Origin: Muribaculaceae bacterium
Lineage (GTDB): Bacteria > Bacteroidota > Bacteroidia > Bacteroidales > Muribaculaceae
Reading direction: 5' to 3'
Assembly (NCBI GenBank): GCA_017557625.1
Contig: JAFYYG010000028.1
Span: 1-64,000, forward strand
DNA length: 64,000 nucleotides
The notes beneath the pieces are model-generated. The model made no database searches, was not told the origin of the DNA, and was given only the letters and a program-made list of their open reading frames with translations. Position 1 is the first letter of the stretch, and the number at the start of each line of letters is the position of its first letter. The position numbers and the translations under genes are program-made. Positions 23,938 through 33,014 of this stretch are shown piece by piece.

Positions 23938-26900
23938 TTAAGATTGTTGTGAAACATCATCTTGTGCTGATTTTTTGCTGCTCTTGGCTTGCTTCTTATG
24001 CAGTTTCTTTCGAGTTCGCTTAATGCCATTGTAAGCGAAGATGGTGTACATCGTGGGTACGAAGAGCAGAGTAAGAATGGTGGAGAACGTCAAGCCACCA
24101 ATTACGGCTATACCCATAGGTCTCCACATTTCTGCACCCTCGCCATGGCCGATAGCCATAGGCACCATACCGAGGATGGTAGTCAACGAAGTCATCAGCA
24201 CAGGACGCAGACGTGACTTTCCACCGTCGATAACTGCTCGCCTGACGCTCATGCCGCGCTCACGGTTGAGGGTAATGTAGTCAATGAGCACAATACCATT
24301 CTTCACCACAATACCAATCAACATGATTGAACCAATCATCGACATGATATTTAGGTTCGTGCCAGTGATCAGAAGCATGAGCACGATACCCGAGAATGCA
24401 AACATGATAGAACTCATGATGATGCCGGGATAGGTGAATGACTCAAACTGTGCCGCCATTACGATGTAAACCAAAATAATGATGAGGATAGCTAACACGC
24501 CCATGTCTCCGAATGACTCCTGCTGGTTCTCGTAAGAACCACTAAGATTAATGGTGACACCTGGTGGCAGGTCAAGCTTGTCGATTTCGGGTTGAGCATC
24601 GGCGATTACCTCACTCATTGGTCGGTCTTGTACAACGGTTGATACTGTGATGATGCGCTCACGGTCTTTGCGCTCGATGGTTGGCGGGGTAAAACGTTCC
24701 ACCACTTTACCCACTTCTTTGAGCTTGATGCCGTTGCCCATGGCGTTATAGAGAGTGATGTTCTCGATGTCCTCCAGCGACTGACGGTGCTCTGGGTCAT
24801 ACATCACCTTGATGTCATACTCGTCACCATCTTCACGGAAGTAACTTGCCGTGTTACCATTAATGCGGTTTCGGATATATGTGGCGGCAGTTGAGAGATT
24901 AAGGCCATATAGTGCCAGTTTTTCACGGTCGAAGTCAACTTGATATTCAGGTTGATAGTCGCTTCGGCTGATGTTGATGTCGGCAGCTCCAGGCACATTC
25001 TCAAGAATGCGCTTGAGCTGTTGAGCAACACTATCGGTCTTCTCGAAGTCGTAGCCATAAATCTCATAGTTCAATGCCGATTGTCCGCTCATGCCACCTC
25101 CTCGTTGGCCACCCACATTAACAAGGGCTTTCTTAAGCTCGGGATAATGCTTGAGGTCTTCACGCATAAGTCCCGCAATCTCGGTAATACTCCGCTTTCG
25201 TTCACCTGGGTTTACGAGCCTGAGGTTCATGGATATAATGTGTGAGCCGTTACTCTGCATGGATCCCCATGTGTTGTCGCTGCTGGCTTGGCCCACAGTG
25301 TAGTTGAACACTTGTATCTCAGGATACTTTTCGGTCCACTCTTTATAAAGACGCTCACACACATCTTTAGCAACTTCAACTCGTGTTCCTATGGGGAGTT
25401 CAAGGTTGATTCCCAATCGGCTGTTGTCCATTGTCGGGAAGAACTCACTGCCCACAAATTTCATCAGGAACATCGAAGCCACAAATACACCAAGAACCAC
25501 TAGCGATGTTATCCAGCGATGTCGCACACAATGAGATAGCAACCAAGCGAAGACATCATCGAGTTTGTCGAGGACTTTCTCGATAGGCCCATAAATCTTG
25601 GTGAAGAATTTGTTTTCGGTGCGTTTAAGCCTGAGCATGCGGCTACAAAGCATTGGTGTGAGCGAAAGTGCAGCGGTGGTGGAGATAATCATCATGATAG
25701 TCACCATCCATCCCAACTGACGGAAGAACACACCGGTCATACCCGTGATGAGAGTCAACGGGAAGAACACCGCAATAAGAGTCAACGTGGACGCTATTAC
25801 CGATATCGCCACCTCATTGGTGCCATGCACGGCCGCTTGTTTCGGGTCGGCCCCTCGCTCAATGTGTGTGGTCACGTTCTCAAGTACCACGATGGCATCG
25901 TCAACCACCATACCAATAGAAATTGACAATGCCGATAGCGACACGATGTTCAATGAGTTTCCAGTGGCATATAGGTAGATGAACGAGGCGATGAGGGAGA
26001 TTGGAATGGTGAGCACAATGATGATGGTTGCTCTCCATCGTCCGAGGAAGAAGAATACCACTATCACTACGAAGAGAAGTGCGAACAACACTGTCTCAAC
26101 GAGAGAAGAAATAGTGTTGCGGATATTGTCACTGGTATCTACAATGTAGTCAAGCTTGATATCGGCAGGCAGGTTCTTCTGGATGTTGGGTAGCTGTTTC
26201 TGGATTTGATTAGAAATCTCTACCGAGTTGGCACCGCTCTGTTTTTGGACAATAATCATGGCGCCACGCACGCCATTGGTGAAGGTTTCTTGAGCTCGTT
26301 CCTCAAGAGAGTCGTCGATGCGTGCCACATCGCTCAGGTGAACTGCAGCTCCATTTGACACTCCCACAACGATGTTGGCAATCTCTTTTGGGTCTTTAAA
26401 CTCACCCTCTACTCTAAGCGCATAGGTCTCGTTACCGATGTCAAAAGTACCACCTGGGATATTTCGGTTTTCGGCCCCGACGAGTGACGCTATTGTCTCT
26501 ATACTAAGGTGATATGCTTCAAGTTTGAGAGGGTCAACATAGATGTGTACTTCACGCTTTGGAGCTCCCATGATAGATACCGAACCTACGCCATCAACAC
26601 GAGCCAATGAGTTGGCAACATTCTCGTCAAGAATTTTGTATAGTCCTGGCACGCTTTCATGCGCTTGCGCCGAGAGTAGCACAATAGGAATCATGTCGCT
26701 CGAGAACTTGAAGATGATGGGTGTGTTGGCGTTGTCGGGCAACATACTCGACACCATGTTCAGTTTGTCACGTACATCGTTGGTGAGCACATCGATGTCG
26801 TATCCATACTCAAACTCGAGGGTCACAATAGAGATGTTTTCTCTCGAAGTGGAAGTGATGTGCTTGAGGTGCTCAACCGAGTTGAGTGAGTTTTCAAGCG

Positions 26901-27096
26901 GTCGAGTGACGTTCTGCTCAATATCTTCGGCACTTGCTCCCGAATAGCTTGTCATTACCATGATGGTGTTGGTATCTATGTCGGGGTACAAGTCGATAGG
27001 CAATTTCTGTAGTGAGAACAGACCAAGAATCACGACAGCCACGAAAATAAGGATTGTCGTTACTGGTCGTTTCACCGAGCTGGAATAAAGACTCAT
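23938..27096 (-). CDS. AcrB-type RND efflux permease
   Basis: A 1052-residue inner-membrane proton antiporter of the hydrophobe/amphiphile efflux family. The two halves each have a first helix, large periplasmic porter loops and six further helices. Proton-relay residues are present: Asp-Asp in GMVVDDAIVVLENV (TM4) and Lys in GIVVKNGIVLIDY (TM10). The N-terminus PVTTILIFVAVVILGLFSLQ and the segment GASAEDIEQNVTRPLE are standard. The charged Lys/Ser-rich C-terminus (KKLHKKQAKSSKKSAQ) faces the cytosol. Central gene of tetR-tolC-acrA-acrB. Substrates cannot be told from the sequence. Confidence 0.96.
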   Translation of the reverse strand: MSLYSSSVKRPVTTILIFVAVVILGLFSLQKLPIDLYPDIDTNTIMVMTSYSGASAEDIEQNVTRPLENSLNSVEHLKHITSTSRENISIVTLEFEYGYDIDVLTNDVRDKLNMVSSMLPDNANTPIIFKFSSDMIPIVLLSAQAHESVPGLYKILDENVANSLARVDGVGSVSIMGAPKREVHIYVDPLKLEAYHLSIETIASLVGAENRNIPGGTFDIGNETYALRVEGEFKDPKEIANIVVGVSNGAAVHLSDVARIDDSLEERAQETFTNGVRGAMIIVQKQSGANSVEISNQIQKQLPNIQKNLPADIKLDYIVDTSDNIRNTISSLVETVLFALLFVVIVVFFFLGRWRATIIIVLTIPISLIASFIYLYATGNSLNIVSLSALSISIGMVVDDAIVVLENVTTHIERGADPKQAAVHGTNEVAISVIASTLTLIAVFFPLTLITGMTGVFFRQLGWMVTIMMIISTTAALSLTPMLCSRMLRLKRTENKFFTKIYGPIEKVLDKLDDVFAWLLSHCVRHRWITSLVVLGVFVASMFLMKFVGSEFFPTMDNSRLGINLELPIGTRVEVAKDVCERLYKEWTEKYPEIQVFNYTVGQASSDNTWGSMQSNGSHIISMNLRLVNPGERKRSITEIAGLMREDLKHYPELKKALVNVGGQRGGGMSGQSALNYEIYGYDFEKTDSVAQQLKRILENVPGAADINISRSDYQPEYQVDFDREKLALYGLNLSTAATYIRNRINGNTASYFREDGDEYDIKVMYDPEHRQSLEDIENITLYNAMGNGIKLKEVGKVVERFTPPTIERKDRERIITVSTVVQDRPMSEVIADAQPEIDKLDLPPGVTINLSGSYENQQESFGDMGVLAILIIILVYIVMAAQFESFTYPGIIMSSIMFAFSGIVLMLLITGTNLNIMSMIGSIMLIGIVVKNGIVLIDYITLNRERGMSVRRAVIDGGKSRLRPVLMTSLTTILGMVPMAIGHGEGAEMWRPMGIAVIGGLTFSTILTLLFVPTMYTIFAYNGIKRTRKKLHKKQAKSSKKSAQDDVSQQS

Positions 27097-27163
27097 AATA
27101 GGATGTGATTATGATGTTTACTTTTTATTGTCTAAATATGCTGTGAAATGGTTGTGATTAATG

Positions 27164-28360
27164 CTAATTAGAGGCGTTGTTGTCTTTGAGTTTCACTTTG
27201 ACGCCATTGGTGAGCTTAGATTGCCCAGCAACAACCACGCGGTCGCCGTCGTTAAGGCCACTCAGAATCTCATAACGGTCGCCAAGTCGCATGCCAAGTT
27301 CTATCTCGGTATAAGTCACAGTGCCATTATCGTTATAAACATAAACAAATCGTTTTCCTGAGCCTTGCATCTTCACGATGGCATTGTCGGGAACTACAAT
27401 GTGTTTTTGAGTGCCATAATTGAATTTAACACGTGCAAACATACCTGTGCTCACTTTGCCAGCGCCATTGTTGATGGTGACTTCCACTTGGAAAGTTCTA
27501 GTTTGCTGGTTGATTTCGGGGTGAATGAGATATACTGTGCCGTTAAACGTCTCGTCGGGGACTGCATCGAGAGTAACTGTTACAGGCATCCCATTCTTAA
27601 TTTTGGCGAACTCTTCCTCGTTGACGTTTACGATGACCTTGAGAGGATTCATCTGCTGAACGGTGAGGATGGGGCCCATGGGCAGGTCACCAGCATCGTA
27701 GTTGCGAGCGCTAACTACACCACTGATGGGACTAGTTAAAACGGTGTTCTCCTGCACGGTCTGCATTGAACGCTGGCTGGCGCCAAGCGACGAGCGGCTT
27801 GCTTCGAGCGATGCTTTGCTGGCGTCGAGAGCGCGTTTGCGTGCTTTCAGCGACTCTTGTGCTGCATCGTAAGCTGCTTGCAGCTGGTCAACAGCCTGTT
27901 GGGTGCCCCCTCCAATTTTAACTAACTCCTTGGCACGGTCGAGGTCTTTCTTTTGCCTGGCCAGATTGATCTCCTCGCTTTTAAGTGCGGCCTCTTGACT
28001 GGCAAGTGCAGCAGCTTGGTTTTCAACTCCTGCTCTCTGTCCTGCGATAGCACTCTCTTGATTAACTGCCGACACGTTGTCGAGGATTACAACTGCCTGC
28101 CCAGCTCTTACATTGCTACCTACGTCAACGAGAATGCGCTTGATGCGGTTTCCTGTTGATGATGAGATGTTGTTGATTTTGAAAGCCTCTATCGTAGCGG
28201 TATATTCGCTAATCTCGTCAACATCATCGGTGTGAACGCTTTGCAGTTCCACCATTGGTGTCTCATCTACATCTGGACCTTTCTTGTCCTTCTTTCCTGA
28301 GCAAGAGGAAAATAGTGCTGCGATTAACACTAATGCTGTGAATGATTTGTAAGTTTTCAT
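27164..28360 (-). CDS. RND efflux periplasmic adaptor (AcrA-type lipoprotein)
   Basis: A 398-residue membrane fusion protein. Residues 1-20 are a lipoprotein signal (LIAALFSSCSG, Cys near 20). Then lipoyl/barrel halves (NRIKRILVDVGSNVRAGQAV about 73-92, and LTSPISGVVSARNYDAGDLP), separated by a long alpha hairpin (about 105-195) with heptad-like QEAALKSEEINLARQKKDLD, and the beta-barrel and membrane-proximal domains to the end (NGDRVVVAG region). It couples the RND permease to the TolC-like channel. Gap to the permease gene 67 bases. Its ATG abuts a six-unit heptad array shared with the tolC 3' end. Confidence 0.95.
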   Translation of the reverse strand: MKTYKSFTALVLIAALFSSCSGKKDKKGPDVDETPMVELQSVHTDDVDEISEYTATIEAFKINNISSSTGNRIKRILVDVGSNVRAGQAVVILDNVSAVNQESAIAGQRAGVENQAAALASQEAALKSEEINLARQKKDLDRAKELVKIGGGTQQAVDQLQAAYDAAQESLKARKRALDASKASLEASRSSLGASQRSMQTVQENTVLTSPISGVVSARNYDAGDLPMGPILTVQQMNPLKVIVNVNEEEFAKIKNGMPVTVTLDAVPDETFNGTVYLIHPEINQQTRTFQVEVTINNGAGKVSTGMFARVKFNYGTQKHIVVPDNAIVKMQGSGKRFVYVYNDNGTVTYTEIELGMRLGDRYEILSGLNDGDRVVVAGQSKLTNGVKVKLKDNNASN

Positions 28361-28361
28361 C

Positions 28362-28403
28362 TTTATCGTTGTTCGTTTATTGTTGTTCGTTTATCGTTGT
28401 TCG
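28362..28403. repeat. heptanucleotide array overlapping the tolC-like 3' end
   Basis: Six units TTTATCG, TTGTTCG, TTTATTG, TTGTTCG, TTTATCG, TTGTTCG, from one base after the adaptor ATG to inside the tolC-like gene, where the last units encode the end of the protein and its stop codon (28391-28393). Confidence 0.9.
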
Positions 28404-29737
28404 TTGGAGACTCCATATTTTGCCAAAGGCGCATTGCCGAGCATCAGTTCAAGGTTGCTCTGTGAAACGAGCAAGTTATAGATTGCTTGGTAGTAGGAGA
28501 GACGTGCGCCAAGTAATGCGTTTTGAGTGTCTTGAATTTGCAGGAAGGTGCCTACTCCGAGTTTGAAACTCTCTTGCATTATGTTGTCGCTTTTCTCGGC
28601 GAGTGCCACACTGGCTGCGTTACTCTCGATTTGCTTTAGGTTGCTCTTGATGTTGTTGAGCTGAGTCTCAACTTGCGAGTTGAGAGTGCGAGTTAGGTTC
28701 TCGCGCTGCCATTTCATTTCATTGACAGCGATTTCGGCCTCTTTCTGCTTGAAATATCGCTGGCCACCTGAGAACAGATTCCACGACAGTGATAATGCTG
28801 CTTGTGAGTAGGGACTCCAGTTGAAGTTCTTGAAAGGACTACCGTTGCTCATGGAGTTCCAAGAATAGTTGATGCTGCCATATAGGTTTGGAAACCACGA
28901 CATCTTCTGTGTCTCGAGGGCTTTCTTCATATAGTCGGTCTGGAGGTCAAGTAGCCTAAGGCTGGGGTTGTTGACAAGCGAAGTGTCAACGGTCATGGTG
29001 TAGTCATACATCATTGCCTTGTAGCTGTCGAGTGTCTCGCTTGGTTCAATGTCAACGTTGGCATCCATGCCCATGAGCACCTTGAGCTGCAGTTTAAGAG
29101 CGTCGATAGAGTTCTGTGCGTCAAGAATTGACGGCTCGAGTGTAGTGGCTGCCACGCGCGCACGGGTCATGTCATACTCACTGGCCACTCCAATCTCAAA
29201 CTGCTTCTTGAATATTTCGGCGGTGAGCAGCGCCGTCTCGTGGTTGGCTTCTATCACCCGCTTGCTGTCGCGTGCCAGCAGCAGGGCATAATAGGCGTTT
29301 TTCACTTGGTTTACCAGCGAGAGGCGTGATGAGCGTGCATTTTCAATGTTCTGGAGAATTTGGTTGTCGCTCAATTTTATAGATTTCCACAGTGCTGGAA
29401 CGATTATTGGCAGTGTACCGCTAAACCCCACGCTGTGAGAATTGTCGGTGCCTACCTTGATTCTCTGTTCTCCCATCACAAATGTTTGCTTTGCAAGGGT
29501 TCGAGAGTAGCTGGCAGAGAAATCAACGTTAGGGAACAATTGCCCCAAGGTTTCTTTCTTGGAGTAATCGACACGTTGAATCTCCATGTCGGCGACAATG
29601 ATTGATGGATTGTCGCTCAGAGCGATGCGGATGCAGTCGTCGAGAGTCACGTTAAGTGTCTCGGCTCCTGATGCTAATGATGTTGTTGTCAACGCAACAG
29701 CTATCAGCGCGATTTTAGATAATTTTTTCAGATGCAT
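28391..29737 (-). CDS. TolC-family outer-membrane efflux channel
   Basis: A 448-residue outer-membrane factor. Signal peptide at about 1-25 (ending SLASGAET). Two OEP repeats are visible, each with long helices and short strands: about 30-225 (DDCIRIALSDNPSIIVADME) and about 240-435 (NPSLRLLDLQTDYMKKALET, LSWNLFSGGQRYFKQKEAEI). The C-terminus ends NEQR, encoded inside a heptad array, so its last residues may differ among strains. It follows tetR by 12 bases and precedes the adaptor gene. Confidence 0.95.
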   Translation of the reverse strand: MHLKKLSKIALIAVALTTTSLASGAETLNVTLDDCIRIALSDNPSIIVADMEIQRVDYSKKETLGQLFPNVDFSASYSRTLAKQTFVMGEQRIKVGTDNSHSVGFSGTLPIIVPALWKSIKLSDNQILQNIENARSSRLSLVNQVKNAYYALLLARDSKRVIEANHETALLTAEIFKKQFEIGVASEYDMTRARVAATTLEPSILDAQNSIDALKLQLKVLMGMDANVDIEPSETLDSYKAMMYDYTMTVDTSLVNNPSLRLLDLQTDYMKKALETQKMSWFPNLYGSINYSWNSMSNGSPFKNFNWSPYSQAALSLSWNLFSGGQRYFKQKEAEIAVNEMKWQRENLTRTLNSQVETQLNNIKSNLKQIESNAASVALAEKSDNIMQESFKLGVGTFLQIQDTQNALLGARLSYYQAIYNLLVSQSNLELMLGNAPLAKYGVSNEQR

Positions 29738-29749
29738 ATTTTTATTTAT

Positions 29750-30373
29750 TTAGTTTTCTTCTTTTTTGAGGAGGTGTTTCACAACATAGTCTTCAATTAT
29801 TTTCTGCCCTTTGGTTGTTGCCATGCCTCGCATGAAGTTGAGGAATGCCGCATCAAAGACTTCGGTGGCTGTGTATTCGGGGAACGGGAAGTCTTGCATG
29901 TGGTGAAGGGTCTTCATGTTGTTGCTGAACACAAAAGCGGCGATCTTGCATTTGATGCTTGGAAGAACCAGACCTTCGTCTTTGGCCTTTCTGATGATGC
30001 GGGCCAACGACAGGATGTGGTCTATCTCTTGAGCCTTGTATTCATCAAACGCTTCGGGATAAAGTCGCTTGATGTCGGCAAGAAATGCGGGCGACACCTT
30101 CTGGATGAACTCTCGTGCTACAGTATATACACCTAGCAGGGCTTCGAAGTTGTTGGCCGACTGCTCAAAGATTTGAGAGAACTTCTTGTTAGTTTGCTGC
30201 TGGTTGTACTTGATGACATCGCTGATGAGGTTGTGTTTGTTGGGAAATGTCTCATAGAGCGTGCGCTTCGAGATGCCGCACTCTCGCGCCACCATGTCCA
30301 TAGTCACCGACTGAGGACCGATGTGCATCATCAAGTTCATAGAATTTTTTAAAATCTTCTCTCTTAAATCCAT
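29750..30373 (-). CDS. TetR-family regulator of the efflux operon
   Basis: A 207-residue DNA-binding repressor. The N-terminal helix-turn-helix (about 20-50) reads GPQSVTMDMVARECGISKRT then LYETFPNKHNLI, a typical TetR_N domain; the C-terminal helical ligand-binding part is unassigned. It is the first gene of the operon with tolC, acrA and acrB, all on the minus strand, so it probably autoregulates the operon. Upstream, plus-strand GCAAAGTA near 30424 resembles a -7 element with one base missing; no clear operator is seen. Confidence 0.9.
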   Translation of the reverse strand: MDLREKILKNSMNLMMHIGPQSVTMDMVARECGISKRTLYETFPNKHNLISDVIKYNQQQTNKKFSQIFEQSANNFEALLGVYTVAREFIQKVSPAFLADIKRLYPEAFDEYKAQEIDHILSLARIIRKAKDEGLVLPSIKCKIAAFVFSNNMKTLHHMQDFPFPEYTATEVFDAAFLNFMRGMATTKGQKIIEDYVVKHLLKKEEN

Positions 30374-30580
30374 ATGATATAGGAGATTATAAATTTAGTT
30401 TGATTTTTTGCTTGAATAATCGATGCAAAGTACGTAAAAAACTTTTAAAACTCCAAAAGTTTTCTTGGTTCATTTGTTATATTTTTTTGTTCTTTTTAAT
30501 TTTTTAGGTTGAGTCTCGGAAGTCTTGGAAACAAAAATCAGAAATTTTGTCTTTAATTTTGTATTTCTTGCTACTTGCAT

Positions 30581-30588
30581 TATCTTTG
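30581..30588 (+). promoter_or_regulatory. promoter of the DUF2461 gene
   Basis: -7 TATCTTTG with TTG at 30559-30561, spacing 19; ATG at 30612. Confidence 0.8.
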
Positions 30589-30611
30589 TGAGTTGAAAAA
30601 AGAAATAATGC

Positions 30612-31286
30612 ATGAAATCACAGAGTAATATTCATGAGGTGCTTGATTTTCTGCGGCTGTTAGGTGCCAACAACGACCGCATCTGGTTCAAGGCGAACAA
30701 AGAATCACTTTTTGACCCGCTGCGGCAAGCTTGGGAAAATGATATAGAGCGACTCATCATGCTCATGTCGGAGTGGGACGAGAAGGCTCGGGGACTTGAC
30801 GTGAAGCAGGCGGTGTATCGTATCTACCGTGACATTCGCTTTTCGCACGACAAGCGGCCCTATAAGCAGTATTTCAGTGCGGTTATTGGACGCGGTGGTC
30901 GCCACTGTGTTTCAAGTGGTTATTACATCCACTTTGAACCCGACCACCTGATGCTGTGCGGTGGGGTGTGGTGGCCAGCAAAGGACAAACTTGATGCCCT
31001 GCGCCGACTTATCGACGCAGAGCCTGAGGAGTTTGCTAAACTTGTAAACGACAAGCGTTTAGCGGTATCGGGATTTGGCTTTGAGGGAGAAACGCTCAAG
31101 AATGTGCCAAAAGAATACCCTAAAGACCATCCCCTGGGCGATTATCTCAAGCGCAAGGAATATATCCTCGCCAAGCATGTTGATGAGGATTATTTTGCCT
31201 GCGATGACTGGGTGCAACGCGTCAACGATGACTTCAAGGTGCTAAAACCCATCCACGATTTTTTGGACTATGTCTATGATGAGTGA
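30612..31286 (+). CDS. DUF2461 family protein
   Basis: A 224-residue cytosolic protein of the widespread DUF2461 (TIGR02453) family, function unknown. Family signatures: NDRIWFKANKESL near the N-terminus, RIYRDIRFSHDKRPYKQYFS in the middle (about residues 75-95), GYYIHFEPDHLMLCGGVWWP (about 104-123) and the C-terminal KRKEYILAKHV segment. Length and order are normal. Single gene with its own promoter; the truncated 49-residue frame on the other strand ends 9 bases away. Confidence 0.9.
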   Translation: MKSQSNIHEVLDFLRLLGANNDRIWFKANKESLFDPLRQAWENDIERLIMLMSEWDEKARGLDVKQAVYRIYRDIRFSHDKRPYKQYFSAVIGRGGRHCVSSGYYIHFEPDHLMLCGGVWWPAKDKLDALRRLIDAEPEEFAKLVNDKRLAVSGFGFEGETLKNVPKEYPKDHPLGDYLKRKEYILAKHVDEDYFACDDWVQRVNDDFKVLKPIHDFLDYVYDE

Positions 31287-31295
31287 CCAGTTTTA

Positions 31296-31445
31296 TTATT
31301 GCCTGTAACGAAAATGCTTGCGGTTCATTAGGTAGTTCAGTTCCTCCTCATCTAAATCGCACAAAGTGAAGATGAAGCCAAACAAGTTAATTGCCAAATA
31401 GTTTCCTCCAAAAGGGTGCTTTTTGATAATTCTAATGTAGTTCAT
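31296..31445 (-). CDS. small hypothetical protein, 49 aa, possibly truncated
   Basis: A 49-residue frame from ATG 31445: MNYIRIIKKHPFGGNYLAIN, LFGFIFTLCDLDEEELN, YLMNRKHFRYRQ. The segment KHPFGGNYLAINLFGFIF resembles the start of a longer Bacteroidales family I recall, in which it is followed by an NHE+IH-type helix; here NRKHFRYRQ takes that place and the frame then stops. It may be a decayed remnant or a genuine short protein. Downstream is the end of DUF2461, leaving no room for more. Upstream is a five-unit heptad array. Confidence 0.5.
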   Translation of the reverse strand: MNYIRIIKKHPFGGNYLAINLFGFIFTLCDLDEEELNYLMNRKHFRYRQ

Positions 31446-31451
31446 AGTGCT

Positions 31452-31493
31452 TAATTTAATGCATAATGCACAATGCATAATTCACAATTTATT
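31452..31493. repeat. heptanucleotide array, ATGCAYA type
   Basis: Six units TAATTTA, ATGCATA, ATGCACA, ATGCATA, ATTCACA, ATTTATT, six bases upstream of the small frame's ATG. The same words recur at 59697-59717. Confidence 0.85.
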
Positions 31494-31601
31494 CGCTCGT
31501 AAGCGTGTTGATTATTATATGCAAATTTGTTTTGCACTACAAAATTACAACACAAAAAAGCGGGTTAAATAGAAATGGCAACCTTGCACTTGTGTGTTTT
31601 T

Positions 31602-32450
31602 TTAGGAATCGTAAAGTGATCTTTCAATGACCAATGGCATGCGTTTGCGCTTGAATTCAGAGCGGCGATGGCGGGTGAGCACACGTTCCACGGTTTCGGC
31701 GCTGTAGGCATCGACAAGTCGCTTCATCTCCTGCTCATCGTCGCCGTGTTGCAAATAGGTGTTGAGGATGTCGTCCACGTCCTCGTAGGTGTGACCTGGG
31801 GCTATTTGTGCCATGTCACCTCCAGCTGCCACGCCGTTGCCGTCGGTTGGCATGATGTCGTAGGCTGCACGCAGGGATTGATGGCGCGGGTCCTTCTCAT
31901 CGGTGAAACGCTCGGTAAAGATATATTTGCATAGCTCATAGACCTCATGCTTCCACAGCCCGCCAATGGGGTTGTAGTCGGCAACGTCGCCGTGGATGGT
32001 CCAGAATCCCAGGTTGTGCTCTGTCAAGTTGTCGGTGTCCATCACCAGACCTCCTGTCACCGAGGCGAGATTGTAAAGGTAAATCATGCGCAGTCGGGCT
32101 TTGATATTGCCTTGTGAAATAGGTGTTGAGGGATAGCGTTGCTCGCAAGTGGCTTTCAAAAGCAAATACTGCGCTTGCAGGTTCTCCACCCAGTATTCAT
32201 TGCAGAAAGCCTTCATTGCCAGACTCGCCGAGTCGTTCTCCTCAATGGTGTTAGACGAGCATGGCAAACTGACACCGATAAACTTGAACTGCTGCTCTGG
32301 ATATTGGTTAACCACCTCGTGGCAGATGGCCGCAGTCACGGTAGAGTCAAGGCCCCCTGAGAGTCCCAATATCATTGTCTTCAGTCCATTTTCTGTTAGA
32401 TACTTAGCCGTTTGGCTTACCATGGTCTCAAAAGCTTTCTTATAATTCAT
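31602..32450 (-). CDS. nadE: NH3-dependent NAD+ synthetase
   Basis: A 282-residue cytosolic enzyme that amidates deamido-NAD with ATP, the last step of NAD synthesis. PP-loop SGGLDSTVTAAICHE (about residues 31-45), NIKARLRMIYLYNLA, DNLTEHNLGFWTIHGDVADY (nucleotide and NaAD binding) and the C-terminal RRSEFKRKRMPLV segment are present. There is no glutaminase domain, so it uses free ammonia. The ATG at 32450 is directly abutted by a heptad array (32451-32499), so there is no conventional leader. Confidence 0.93.
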   Translation of the reverse strand: MNYKKAFETMVSQTAKYLTENGLKTMILGLSGGLDSTVTAAICHEVVNQYPEQQFKFIGVSLPCSSNTIEENDSASLAMKAFCNEYWVENLQAQYLLLKATCEQRYPSTPISQGNIKARLRMIYLYNLASVTGGLVMDTDNLTEHNLGFWTIHGDVADYNPIGGLWKHEVYELCKYIFTERFTDEKDPRHQSLRAAYDIMPTDGNGVAAGGDMAQIAPGHTYEDVDDILNTYLQHGDDEQEMKRLVDAYSAETVERVLTRHRRSEFKRKRMPLVIERSLYDS

Positions 32451-32499
32451 AGTTGTCAGTTTTGAGTTTTGAGTTGTCAGTTATCAGTTGTTGGTTTTG
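32451..32499. repeat. heptanucleotide array, AGTTNTY type, at the nadE start codon
   Basis: Seven units AGTTGTC, AGTTTTG, AGTTTTG, AGTTGTC, AGTTATC, AGTTGTT, GGTTTTG, starting at the base next to the ATG. Confidence 0.88.
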
Positions 32500-32597
32500 A
32501 GCTTTTCAGTTTGCAAATTTCGTCAAAAATCTTGATGTATGCAAGTATTTCATAATATTGAGAAAGAAAAATATTTTGTTGTTTTATAATTATTGCT

Positions 32598-32605
32598 TAC
32601 CTTTG
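32598..32605 (+). promoter_or_regulatory. -7 element (TACCTTTG) for the membrane protein-xth pair
   Basis: TACCTTTG 74 bases before the ATG at 32679. Confidence 0.7.
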
Positions 32606-32678
32606 CAACAATTCAAGAAAATTGAATAGGCTACTTTTGTAATGTTTTGAGATTTTTAGACCAATTAAAATAACTATT

Positions 32679-33014
32679 ATGAACCAAGCGAAATTACTGA
32701 TGAGGCACGCGTTTATTCTTTATGTGCTGTGCCTAGTGCTAGGCTTTGCTCTGCTGTTTTTGGGCAAAAAAGATCTTATTCCTTATTGGCTTCTTGTTGC
32801 AGGTACCGTGATAGTTTTTGTGGCTTTTGTGGCGTGGGTGTTCTTGCTTGTGAAAGCCCGCAAGCTTGACCGTGCTGAGTGTCGTCGTGTTGAGGCTGAG
32901 ATTCTGAAAAATGCCGCCAAAGAAGATGCCGTTGACAAGGCGATAGAAAACGGCGACATTGTCGACGAGGTAACCTATGATCAGAGTGATTATAAAAACG
33001 ACGACGAGCAATGA
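32679..33014 (+). CDS. small two-helix membrane protein
   Basis: A 111-residue protein with two membrane helices (about 12-28, ILYVLCLVLGFALLFL, and about 35-58, YWLLVAGTVIVFVAFVAWVF) and an acidic cytosolic tail (AVDKAIENGDIVDEVTYDQS). I do not recognise the family. Its stop overlaps the xth start by 4 bases (ATGA), so the two are coupled, which suggests nothing clear about function. It has its own promoter. Confidence 0.75.
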   Translation: MNQAKLLMRHAFILYVLCLVLGFALLFLGKKDLIPYWLLVAGTVIVFVAFVAWVFLLVKARKLDRAECRRVEAEILKNAAKEDAVDKAIENGDIVDEVTYDQSDYKNDDEQ

